Positions 1-5,373 of a DNA stretch of 12,219 bases are shown here, one piece after another. Under the pieces are notes generated by a model. The model was not told the origin of the DNA. It saw only the letters and a program-made list of their open reading frames with translations, and did not search any database. Position numbers and translations under genes: made by a program. This stretch comes from Candidatus Solibacter sp. (GTDB lineage Bacteria; Acidobacteriota; Terriglobia; Bryobacterales; Bryobacteraceae). The DNA lies in NCBI GenBank assembly GCA_017883345.1, contig JADGNT010000061.1:1-12219 (forward strand), read 5' to 3'. Within the stretch, counting starts at the first letter, position 1. Each line of letters begins with the position of its first letter.

Positions 1-57
1 GGCCCGCTCGATGAGCCCGGACATGAAGAGCTTTGCCGATTCAGGAATAGCTGCCAT
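1..57 (-). CDS. possible N-terminus of a gene running off the left edge
   Basis: An ATG at 57 on the minus strand opens a frame that stays open to the edge and reads MAAIPESAKLFMSGLIERA. An AGGA lies about 9 bases upstream of it, a usable ribosome binding site. Nineteen residues are too few to assign a family. It would be divergent from the BrnT-like gene, with about 85 bases between them. It could equally be a chance frame. Confidence 0.3.
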   Translation of the reverse strand, partial: MAAIPESAKLFMSGLIERA

Positions 58-142
58 TTGCCGGAATCCTGAGTCTAGCAGGTGGCGGCAGGGTGGGGCC
101 ATGGCCTGCTCCAGGCTCATCTTGTATGAGACCAGACGACAT

Positions 143-460
143 ATGGACAACGTATATACTTTGCGCGACAATTCAGTCGTGGCCAACGGAATCGACTTCG
201 ATAGGGATGCAATGAACACGAAACACTTGGCAGCCCATAAGGTGACGGCGCGCGAGTTTGAATCCGTCATGCAGAATTCGCCGCTGGATTTGGCGTACGA
301 GGTGCTGGACGGCGAAGAACGGTACCGCTCGGGTGGCATGATGGACTCCGGCAGATTGCTGGTCGCCATCTGGACGTTACGCAATGGCACGGTGCGCGCC
401 GTGACCGCGTTTCCGGCAAGTGCCACATACAAGAAGCTCTTTCCAGAGAGAAAACTATGA
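143..460 (+). CDS. BrnT-like ribonuclease toxin of a type II toxin-antitoxin pair
   Basis: The product resembles the BrnT toxin family, which are small RelE-fold ribonucleases that cleave mRNA and are held inactive by a partner antitoxin. Visible family features are an N-terminal FDRD segment followed by KHLAAHKVTAREFE (the usual 'FxWDxxKxxxNxxKHxVs' region), a DGEERY segment mid-protein, SGRLLVAIWT in the central strand, and RAVTAFPAS near the C-terminus. The frame is open back to 11, but the family-like part begins only after the ATG at 143, giving 105 residues, close to normal BrnT size. The ribosome binding site is weak. The stop overlaps the next start (ATGA), so toxin and antitoxin are probably co-translated in the BrnT-first order. 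Family assignment is by motif recall; the function is inferred. Confidence 0.62.
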   Translation: MDNVYTLRDNSVVANGIDFDRDAMNTKHLAAHKVTAREFESVMQNSPLDLAYEVLDGEERYRSGGMMDSGRLLVAIWTLRNGTVRAVTAFPASATYKKLFPERKL

Positions 461-603
461 AAAAGCAAAGCAAGCGTAAAGTCCCGGCCTTCGCTTCCGA
501 AGCGGAAGAAGCCGCGTGGTGGTACGAGAACCGGAAGTCCCACGACAGGGAATTCGCCGCGGCCGTGGAGAATGGCGAGGCGCAGGTGCTTACCGGGGGA
601 TAG
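457..603 (+). CDS. small CopG/BrnA-type antitoxin
   Basis: A 48-residue ORF starts inside the stop of the BrnT-like gene (ATGA overlap). After a basic N-terminus (MKKQSKRKVP) it reads FASEAEEAAWWYENRKS. This is the signature of the 'CopG antitoxin of type II toxin-antitoxin system' family, in which an acidic segment followed by WW or FW precedes a short ribbon-helix-helix-like tail. The family is usually 60-90 residues, so this one is short. It ends in ENGEAQVLTGG and may have lost part of its C-terminal region. By analogy it would bind the upstream toxin and repress the shared promoter. The size makes it easy for gene callers to miss. Confidence 0.58.
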   Translation: MKKQSKRKVPAFASEAEEAAWWYENRKSHDREFAAAVENGEAQVLTGG

Positions 604-790
604 AAAGAGAAGCGTTACGGAAAAGGACACCAAGACCATCACCGGCGTTAGCAGTTCCGAGCCGAACGCTCCGGAGCATGCCCGTCCGCAAGCGCCTCGG
701 CTTCGTGAGATGTCTTGGGCGAGAGCGAAGAAGTTGATTCAGAAGACGTCCAAGCAACACGATGGGCTGTTCCGCCGATTGGCCAAATGA
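572..790 (+). CDS. putative antitoxin paired with the Doc-like gene (start uncertain)
   Basis: The frame ends in LIQKTSKQHDGLFRRLAK. Its TGA overlaps the ATG of the Doc gene at 787 (ATGA), the antitoxin-first arrangement normal for phd/doc-type modules. The sequence is basic and low in complexity. The only standard start codons are ATG 572, which lies inside the preceding antitoxin in another frame, and ATG 710, which would leave a 26-residue peptide. I do not recognise a DNA-binding fold such as AbrB, RHH or Phd. The antitoxin role is inferred from the overlap and gene order alone. The weak start may mean that this gene is decayed, as its toxin is. Confidence 0.4.
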   Translation: MARRRCLPGDRKRSVTEKDTKTITGVSSSEPNAPEHARPQAPRLREMSWARAKKLIQKTSKQHDGLFRRLAK

Positions 791-1392
791 ATCGGGAGCC
801 GGAGCCGGAATTTCTTACCCGCGAGATTGTCGAAGCTATCCACGACGATCAGATTGAGACCCGTGGCGGGCTTCACGGTCTTCGTGATGAGAATGCGTTG
901 GAATCGGCGATTGAGGCTGCCCGAAACGTTTATCGTTACGGCGGTGGCGACCCTTACGAAATTGCCGCCGCCTATGCATACCACATTGTCGGGAGCCAAG
1001 CCTATTGCATCGTAGATGAAGAATTCAGAAAGGCCGGCTTCAGAGGCAAGTTCCGTCCGATCTGCATAGCCCCACTCGCGTCCGTTTTTCACTCTGGCTT
1101 TCAGGGCTTTCGAAAGTTGACCAGCTTTCTCTCGGAAATTAAGATCGTCAAACAGGCCGACCACTTTGAGGCCGGCGATCCAGCCATCCCCCGTAAGCGA
1201 GTACCGGTCAAAAGTGCTTGGCTTCACTAAACCCCTCTCAACCAGATCGTCCCACGTGGTTCGGTATACGTCAGCAAACTTCTCCGTTGTAGCGTCGAGC
1301 TCCTGCCATTCGTAAGGTTCCCCGAGGCTCTGCATAATCAAATGAACCGCCAGGACGATGTTGTCCTCCCGCTCTTTGTTCGATAGACTCAT
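739..1392 (-). CDS. hypothetical protein, C-terminus replaced by antisense of doc
   Basis: From ATG 1392 the first ~130 residues look like a real soluble protein, starting MSLSNKEREDNIVLAVH and including REKAGQLSKALKARVK and ELASEAGLSEFFIYDAI. I do not recognise the family. The predicted helices near residues 90-130 resemble a winged-helix or small DNA-binding segment, but this is only an impression. After YDAI, at about 1003 on the map, the sequence becomes the reverse complement of the doc 5' part and the frame ends by chance at 739. The native C-terminus is therefore missing. It lies 88 bases downstream of the SDR stop on the same strand and may be read through from that operon. No strong ribosome binding site is seen. 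Confidence 0.5.
   Translation of the reverse strand: MSLSNKEREDNIVLAVHLIMQSLGEPYEWQELDATTEKFADVYRTTWDDLVERGLVKPSTFDRYSLTGDGWIAGLKVVGLFDDLNFREKAGQLSKALKARVKNGREWGYADRTELASEAGLSEFFIYDAIGLAPDNVVCIGGGNFVRVATAVTINVSGSLNRRFQRILITKTVKPATGLNLIVVDSFDNLAGKKFRLRLPIHLANRRNSPSCCLDVF
787..1230 (+). pseudogene. doc: truncated Doc (death-on-curing, Fic-fold) toxin
   Basis: From ATG 787 the first ~73 residues match Doc: EFLTREIVEAIHDDQIET, GGLHGLRDENALESAIEAA, then AAAYAYHIVGSQAY. In Doc and Fic proteins this helix leads straight into the catalytic loop HxFx(D/E)GNKR, which phosphorylates EF-Tu in Doc or AMPylates targets in Fic enzymes. Here the match stops after QAY at about 1005. The loop and the remaining helices are absent. 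The frame runs on for about 75 residues to a stop at 1230, but that stretch is the antisense of a minus-strand gene and is not Doc-like. The product should therefore be catalytically dead. The frame is also open upstream to 715, but the ATGA junction with the upstream antitoxin favours 787. Confidence 0.68.
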
Positions 1393-1480
1393 TCGTCAAA
1401 TCCCAATTCTCTCAACTTCCTCCAGTTAGGCCAACAGTTCCCTGAGTCGCGCGCCGAGCCATCGGAGATGGCACAGGAAT

Positions 1481-2236
1481 CTACGTTCCGGTGACCACGC
1501 CGCCGTCGACGCTGAGGACCGTACCGGTGATGAAGCAGGCCTGATCCGACGCCAGCCAGGCGTAGGCGTTGGCGATGTCCTCGGGCTGCCCCATGCGGCC
1601 CAACGGCGTGTGTCCCAACATGCCTTGCAGGATCTTTTCCGGCATCTGCTTCACCATTTCGGTGGCGATAAAGCCCGGCGCGACGGCATTCACGCGGATC
1701 TGGTACTTGCCCAACTCGCGCGCCCAGACCTTGGTCATGCCGATGACTCCCGCCTTGGTGGCCACGTAATTCGTCTGGCCGAAGTTGCCGTAAAGGCCGA
1801 CCACGCTGGACGCGTTCAGAATCACGCCGCCGCCGCTTTGGATCATGCGCGGCACTACCGCGCGCGTGCAGGTGAACACGCCTTTCAGGTTGACGCCGAT
1901 CACGGCATCGAACTGTTCGTCGCTCATGACGCCGGCCAGCGCGCCGTCCTTATACTTGACGAGCTGACCGTCGCGCAGGATGCCGGCGTTGTTGACCAGG
2001 ACGTAGACCGCGCCGAGCCGGGCCGCGACATCTTCCACCGCACGCTCGACGGAGGCGGCGCTGGTGACATCCACCTTCTGGAAAATGCCGCCGCCCTCCT
2101 GCGCTTCGCCATCCTTCACGTCCCAGGAGGCGACGCGGCAGCCTTCCTGGGCGAAGCGTCGCGCCGTCGCCAGGCCGATGCCTCCGGCGCCGCCGGTCAC
2201 GATGACTACCTTGTCTTTCAATCCCGTTTCGATCAT
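1481..2236 (-). CDS. short-chain dehydrogenase/reductase, FabG-like
   Basis: A 251-residue classical SDR with an NAD(P)-dependent Rossmann fold. Visible motifs are the cofactor loop TGGAGGIG (14-21), NNAG (82-85), VNLKG with the catalytic Asn (N116), Ser at 143/144, YxxxK (Y157, K161) and APGF (186-189). An acidic residue (D39) ends the second strand, which in this family usually means NAD rather than NADP. It most resembles 3-oxoacyl-ACP reductase (FabG) and related hydroxyacyl/alcohol dehydrogenases. About ten extra residues lie between NNAG and VNLKG. The ATG directly follows the TAG of the racemase-like gene with no spacer, and a GGGGGA Shine-Dalgarno lies about 10 bases upstream inside that gene, so the two are an operon. 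The substrate is unknown; the neighbour suggests a hydroxy- or keto-acid from amino-acid breakdown rather than fatty-acid synthesis. Confidence 0.88.
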   Translation of the reverse strand: MIETGLKDKVVIVTGGAGGIGLATARRFAQEGCRVASWDVKDGEAQEGGGIFQKVDVTSAASVERAVEDVAARLGAVYVLVNNAGILRDGQLVKYKDGALAGVMSDEQFDAVIGVNLKGVFTCTRAVVPRMIQSGGGVILNASSVVGLYGNFGQTNYVATKAGVIGMTKVWARELGKYQIRVNAVAPGFIATEMVKQMPEKILQGMLGHTPLGRMGQPEDIANAYAWLASDQACFITGTVLSVDGGVVTGT

Positions 2237-3283
2237 CTATGTCTTCCCCCAAATGTCGCCAACCGTGAAGCCGTTCGGGAACGGGTCTTCCGGGTCCACC
2301 ACGTACTGCGCAAAGCCGGTGATCCACGCCTGTCCAGAGAGCGCCGGCACCACCGCGGCGTACGGGCCGACGCGCGTCTCTTCGAGCAGGCGCCCGGTGA
2401 ACGTGGTGCCGAGAATGCCTTCGTGGACGAAATCCTCGTACAGCCCGAGTTGTCCCTTGGCATGCAGCGCCGCCATCTTGGCGCAGGTGCCGGTGCCGCA
2501 GGGCGAGCGGTCCATCACCCCGGTCCAAGTTTCCGGCCGCGCCCAATCGAGCGTCCCGGTGGAAACCACCACGGCGTTCTTGCGATGCGCTTCCAGCAGG
2601 GAGGGCGGCCCAGAAAGCTGCGCGATGCTCACGCCGGCGATGCCGGGGTTCTCGGGATGCACCACCGGCAGTTGTTCCTGCGTCGCGGCCTTGATCATCT
2701 CGGCGATCCTGACGATTTCACGCCCCTCGTCCGGCTCGAGGGTGAGGCCGAGCGGCTCGGCGTCGGCAATCACGTAGAACATGCCGCCGTACGCCACGTC
2801 CACCGTCACCGTGCCCAGGCCGCGGACCTCCACCTTGGCATCCAGGTGCGTGGCAAAGGCCGGGACGTTGCGGAAGGTCACCTTGCGCACCTTGCCATGG
2901 TGCACCTCCGCGTCCACCGCGATCAGGCCAGCGGGTGTTTCCAGTTTGAGGTGCGTCACCGGTTCGACGGCCTTGACCATGCCGGTCTCGATCAGCACCG
3001 TGACCACGCAGATGGTGTTGGTGCCGGACATCGGCGGGTACTCCACCTGCTCCATGATGACGAACCCGGCATCGGCTTCCGGATGGTTGGAGGGCAGGAT
3101 CAGATTGCAGTTGGCCGCCGGGTATCCGCGCGGCTCGCGCAGCATGCGCAGGCGGATATGGTCGGCGTGCTTCGCCAGCCAGTTCTTCTTGTCGAACATG
3201 GTTTGCCCGGGGACGTCCAGCACGCCGCCGGTGATCACGCGCCCCGGCTCACCGCATGCGTGGGCATCCACCGCTGTAATCAT
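2237..3283 (-). CDS. proline racemase superfamily enzyme, Ser/Cys active-site variant
   Basis: A 348-residue, full-length member of the proline racemase / 4-hydroxyproline epimerase / trans-3-hydroxyproline dehydratase superfamily. It begins ITAVDAHACGEPGRV, the usual start of this fold. The first active-site motif is MSGTNTIC, with Ser (S86) where proline racemase has the first catalytic Cys (MCGHGTIG). The second motif, DRSPCGTGT, keeps its Asp and Cys (D258, C262). Ser/Cys members exist in the superfamily and have been linked to hydroxyproline epimerase or dehydratase chemistry, so the substrate is more probably a hydroxyproline than proline; this is inference. Start: ATG 3283 matches the family N-terminus but has no clear ribosome binding site. 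A TTG at 3298 follows AGAGGTGG closely, and a GTG at 3328 would leave only two bases to ridA. First gene of an operon with the SDR. Confidence 0.88.
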   Translation of the reverse strand: MITAVDAHACGEPGRVITGGVLDVPGQTMFDKKNWLAKHADHIRLRMLREPRGYPAANCNLILPSNHPEADAGFVIMEQVEYPPMSGTNTICVVTVLIETGMVKAVEPVTHLKLETPAGLIAVDAEVHHGKVRKVTFRNVPAFATHLDAKVEVRGLGTVTVDVAYGGMFYVIADAEPLGLTLEPDEGREIVRIAEMIKAATQEQLPVVHPENPGIAGVSIAQLSGPPSLLEAHRKNAVVVSTGTLDWARPETWTGVMDRSPCGTGTCAKMAALHAKGQLGLYEDFVHEGILGTTFTGRLLEETRVGPYAAVVPALSGQAWITGFAQYVVDPEDPFPNGFTVGDIWGKT

Positions 3284-3318
3284 GCTCGAGAATCGCAATT
3301 GCCACCTCTTCTCTATGC

Positions 3319-3324
3319 TACATT
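3319..3324 (+). promoter_or_regulatory. candidate -10 box for a leaderless ridA-family transcript
   Basis: TACATT ends six bases before the A of the ridA-family ATG at 3331, the spacing expected if transcription starts at the start codon. No Shine-Dalgarno is present. A TTGCCA lies upstream at 3299-3304, but its spacing of 14 is short. Weak evidence, from position and sequence only. Confidence 0.22.
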
Positions 3325-3330
3325 GCACGC

Positions 3331-3759
3331 ATGCGAAACTATTGCGCGCTTCTCGTCCTGTTGGCCCTGCCGTTGGCGGCCGAAAAGAAAACGATCGTGC
3401 CGCCCGAATTCGCCGGCGGCACGGCGAACTTCAGCCCTGGAATCCTGGTGGATGGCACGCTCTATGTCTCCGGCCAGATCGGCCAGGACCTCAAGACCAA
3501 GCAGGTCCCCGCCGATTTCGAGACCGAGGTGAAGACCTTGCTGAGCAATATCGGAATCGTGCTGAAAGCCGCCGGCATGACGTACAAAGACGTGGTGTCA
3601 GTCCAAGTCTACCTCACCGATATGGATCTATTTCCCCGGATGAACGCGGTCTACACGACGTTCTTCCCCGACCCGCGCCCGTCGCGCACCACGGTGGGTG
3701 TGACGAAACTCGCGGCGGCGGCGGCGCACATCGAAATTACGGTGACGGCGAGGAAGTAG
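3331..3759 (+). CDS. RidA/YjgF/UK114 family protein with signal peptide
   Basis: RidA-family proteins are trimers that hydrolyse reactive enamine/imine intermediates made by PLP enzymes and dehydratases, releasing ketoacid and ammonia. The 142 residues show the family pattern: LYVSGQIGQD (44-53), KDVVSVQVYLTD (86-97), MNAVY, and PSRTTVGV with the catalytic-type Arg (R119). HIEITVTA follows, with an acidic residue (E135) at the usual C-terminal site. Before the domain is MRNYCALLVLLALPLAA, a short basic start, a hydrophobic core and an AxA-like cleavage region, so export to the periplasm is predicted. That is unusual, since most RidA proteins are cytosolic. The gene is divergent from the racemase-SDR operon across a gap of only 47 bases, so regulation may be shared. 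Confidence 0.85.
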   Translation: MRNYCALLVLLALPLAAEKKTIVPPEFAGGTANFSPGILVDGTLYVSGQIGQDLKTKQVPADFETEVKTLLSNIGIVLKAAGMTYKDVVSVQVYLTDMDLFPRMNAVYTTFFPDPRPSRTTVGVTKLAAAAAHIEITVTARK

Positions 3760-3836
3760 CGGCGTCAGGGCTGGGTCGGAGCCGAATGCCGGGTCGCGGC
3801 TGAAGCCACGTCAGCCCCTCGGCTAAACGCGGCTAG

Positions 3837-3857
3837 ACGGCTTGGCCGTTTTTGTTT
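3837..3857 (+). terminator. intrinsic terminator after the ridA-family gene
   Basis: ACGGC (3837-3841), a three-base loop and GCCGT (3845-3849) form a perfect 5-bp stem, continuing directly into TTTTTGTTT. It lies 77 bases past the ridA-family stop and about 100 bases before hicA, the expected place to end the upstream transcript. The stem is short, so efficiency is uncertain. I see nothing else in 3760-3918 apart from a repeated CGCGGCT. Confidence 0.45.
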
Positions 3858-3918
3858 CGGCGGTCCCTTCGCGGTCCATCGCAGTTCCAGCAGTTGCTCC
3901 ACGTCTCCTGGCGAATTC

Positions 3919-3942
3919 TTGACATCCGGACAGTTCTGTCCG
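3919..3942 (+). promoter_or_regulatory. hicAB promoter with palindromic operator
   Basis: A consensus -35 box TTGACA (3919-3924) is followed at 3927-3942 by a perfect inverted repeat, CGGACAG-TT-CTGTCCG (7-bp arms, 2-bp spacer). It ends 11 bases before the hicA ATG. The -10 is not clear (CATAGA at 3945-3950 is the best match, with a long spacer). The palindrome fills the promoter spacer, where a bound HicB dimer would block RNA polymerase. Autoregulation of hicAB by the HicB C-terminal DNA-binding domain is known; that this palindrome is the site is inference. Confidence 0.55.
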
Positions 3943-3953
3943 ACCATAGAAGC

Positions 3954-4166
3954 ATGAAAGGCGCGGAATTCGAGCGCAGAATACAGAAGCTGGCGAAAGA
4001 GAAAGAACTCTCTTGCTTCTTCGTAGCCGACAAGGGCAAGGGCAGCCATGGCCGCTTGTACTTAGGCTCCGAGTTCACAACGCTCAAAGACCGCAAGAAG
4101 GAACTAGGGAAAGGGCTCCTGGCCAAGATGTGCCGCGATCTCAAGATTCACGCCGAGGAGCTATAG
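3954..4166 (+). CDS. hicA: HicA mRNA interferase toxin
   Basis: A 70-residue toxin of a type II system. HicA has a double-stranded-RNA-binding-like fold and cleaves mRNA with a catalytic histidine. Visible features are MKGAEFERRIQKLAKEK as the first helix and KGKGSHGRLYLG, in which H32 of GSHG is the expected catalytic residue. The C-terminal helix is KGLLAKMCRDLKI. The frame is open back to 3852, but ATG 3954 gives the normal HicA size, follows the promoter and palindrome, and excludes sequence with no HicA similarity. HicB starts 21 bases downstream, giving the canonical hicA-hicB order. All key residues are present, so the toxin looks intact. Confidence 0.82.
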   Translation: MKGAEFERRIQKLAKEKELSCFFVADKGKGSHGRLYLGSEFTTLKDRKKELGKGLLAKMCRDLKIHAEEL

Positions 4167-4187
4167 CAACGATTTGAGGAGTTCTCG

Positions 4188-4622
4188 ATGTCTGCATTTA
4201 CGTACCCCGCAAAAGTCTCAACCGGATCGGATGGCCGCGTGCTGGTCGAATTCGTAGATCTCCCGCGTGTCGCAACCGACGGCAAGAACCTATCGGAGGC
4301 AATGGAAGAAGCCATCGACGCCTTAGGTTCCGATCTTTCCATTCGCCTTTCGCGGCGCGAAGCGATCCCCGCGCCATCGCCCGCCAAACGGGGCCAGCGC
4401 CTGATCCCAGTCCCTTGGTGGCTCGCTCCCAAGCTGGCCCTCTATCTCGCCATGCGGGACCAGGGCGCCAACAATTCCGAACTCGCGCGACGCCTGAACG
4501 TCGATGAACGTGTCGTGCGCCGTATGCTCGATCCCGCGCATGAAACCAAAGCGGAGAAGATCCAGGCAGCTCTAGCGGCATTGGGCAAACGGCTCACTAT
4601 GGAAGTGGAGGACGCGGCTTAA
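4188..4622 (+). CDS. hicB: HicB antitoxin with C-terminal DNA-binding domain
   Basis: A 144-residue antitoxin that neutralises HicA and represses the operon. The N-terminal HicB fold spans about 4-60: TYPAKV, GRVLVEFVDLPRVATDG with the typical 'FxDLPxxxTxG' strand-turn, then a helix NLSEAMEEAIDALGSDL. A proline-rich linker leads to a helix-turn-helix at about 80-135 (NSELARRLNVDERVVRRML). A strong GAGGAG Shine-Dalgarno precedes the ATG by about 9 bases. The gene appears complete. Convergent with the methyltransferase gene, with 58 bases between stops. Confidence 0.85.
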   Translation: MSAFTYPAKVSTGSDGRVLVEFVDLPRVATDGKNLSEAMEEAIDALGSDLSIRLSRREAIPAPSPAKRGQRLIPVPWWLAPKLALYLAMRDQGANNSELARRLNVDERVVRRMLDPAHETKAEKIQAALAALGKRLTMEVEDAA

Positions 4623-4631
4623 CTCGCTCGA

Positions 4632-4645
4632 TTCCGCCGGCGGAA
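4632..4645. repeat. perfect 14-bp palindrome between convergent genes
   Basis: TTCCGCCGGCGGAA is a perfect 7+7 inverted repeat, 9 bases after the hicB stop and 35 bases beyond the methyltransferase stop on the other strand. It has no loop and no T-run, so it is not a classical terminator, though it could slow polymerase from both sides or bind a dimeric protein. Its role is unknown. Confidence 0.4.
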
Positions 4646-4680
4646 GCGCCTGCCCCACCAACGGTGTCAACTGGACAGGG

Positions 4681-5373
4681 TTAGGGTGGTTTTTCGACCC
4701 CGGGCTTGCGCAGCCAGAGATAGCAGTGATTGCCGATGCGGCCGGCGCGAGCGGTGCCGAGCAGCGGGAGATCGAGGTAGCGCAGCGGAAAGAGCAGCCA
4801 GCCGAGGGCGAAATGGACGCCGCCGCGCCACCAGCGCCAGGGCAGCAGGCCCTTGACGTATTCGATGCCGACCACCAGCAGGGTGGCGGTGGGGCCGGTG
4901 CGCCAGCCTTCGGCGACAATTTCGAGGTCCCCGGCGAGCAGCTTCAGCCCGTCGAGCGTGAAGCGGCGATAGTCCTTGGGATATTCGTGGAACGGGTGGC
5001 AGAAGGGCGTCACCAGATGCAGGTAGCCGCCGGGGGCGAGGACGCGGCGGAGTTCGCCAGTGACGCGGCCGGGGTCGCACACATGTTCGAGGACGGCATC
5101 GCATTCCACGCGCTGGAAGACGGCGTCGGCAAACGGCAACTGCTCCGCATCGGCGGCGATATCGACGCCTGGCATGGGGAAGAGGTCGAGATTGAGGTAG
5201 CCGGGGACGGCGCGGCCGGCGCCGCCGATGTAGAGATTCCAGCGGCCCAGGGGGAAATCGGTGGGTTCGCGCGGGTTCATGACGAAGGGCGCGGGGGGCT
5301 CCAGGGCGCGGCGGAGCAGGCCGCGGGCCTGGCGGGCGCGATAGCGTTGTTGGAGAGCGGAATTGTGCTCCAC
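4681..5373 (-). CDS. class I SAM-dependent methyltransferase (Methyltransf_11 type)
   Basis: A 230-residue protein with a Rossmann-type SAM-binding core. LYIGGAGR (47-54) is the glycine loop, LNLDL (60-64) the acidic end of strand 2, DIAADAEQLPF (71-81) motif II, AVLEHV (93-98) motif III and LAPGGYLHLVTP (112-123) the strand-4 turn. The last third carries two hydrophobic stretches, around GIEYVKGLLPW and FALGWLLFPLRYLDLPLL, which may touch the membrane. The substrate is unknown; related enzymes act on small molecules, lipids or sugars. The GTG start directly follows the TAA of the upstream gene. ATG 5280 (MNPREPTDF) is an alternative that keeps the whole SAM core but lacks a ribosome binding site. 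Last gene of the four-gene peptidase operon. Confidence 0.78.
   Translation of the reverse strand: MEHNSALQQRYRARQARGLLRRALEPPAPFVMNPREPTDFPLGRWNLYIGGAGRAVPGYLNLDLFPMPGVDIAADAEQLPFADAVFQRVECDAVLEHVCDPGRVTGELRRVLAPGGYLHLVTPFCHPFHEYPKDYRRFTLDGLKLLAGDLEIVAEGWRTGPTATLLVVGIEYVKGLLPWRWWRGGVHFALGWLLFPLRYLDLPLLGTARAGRIGNHCYLWLRKPGVEKPP

Noticed and set aside
1610..3532. A 640-codon open frame on the plus strand opposite the SDR and racemase genes
   Set aside because: It is His/Arg/Ala-rich without domain motifs, whereas the minus strand has two complete enzymes with all active-site motifs. It is a GC-bias shadow.
4632..4645. The palindrome after hicB as an intrinsic terminator
   Set aside because: There is no loop and no T-run on either strand. 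Listed as a repeat instead.
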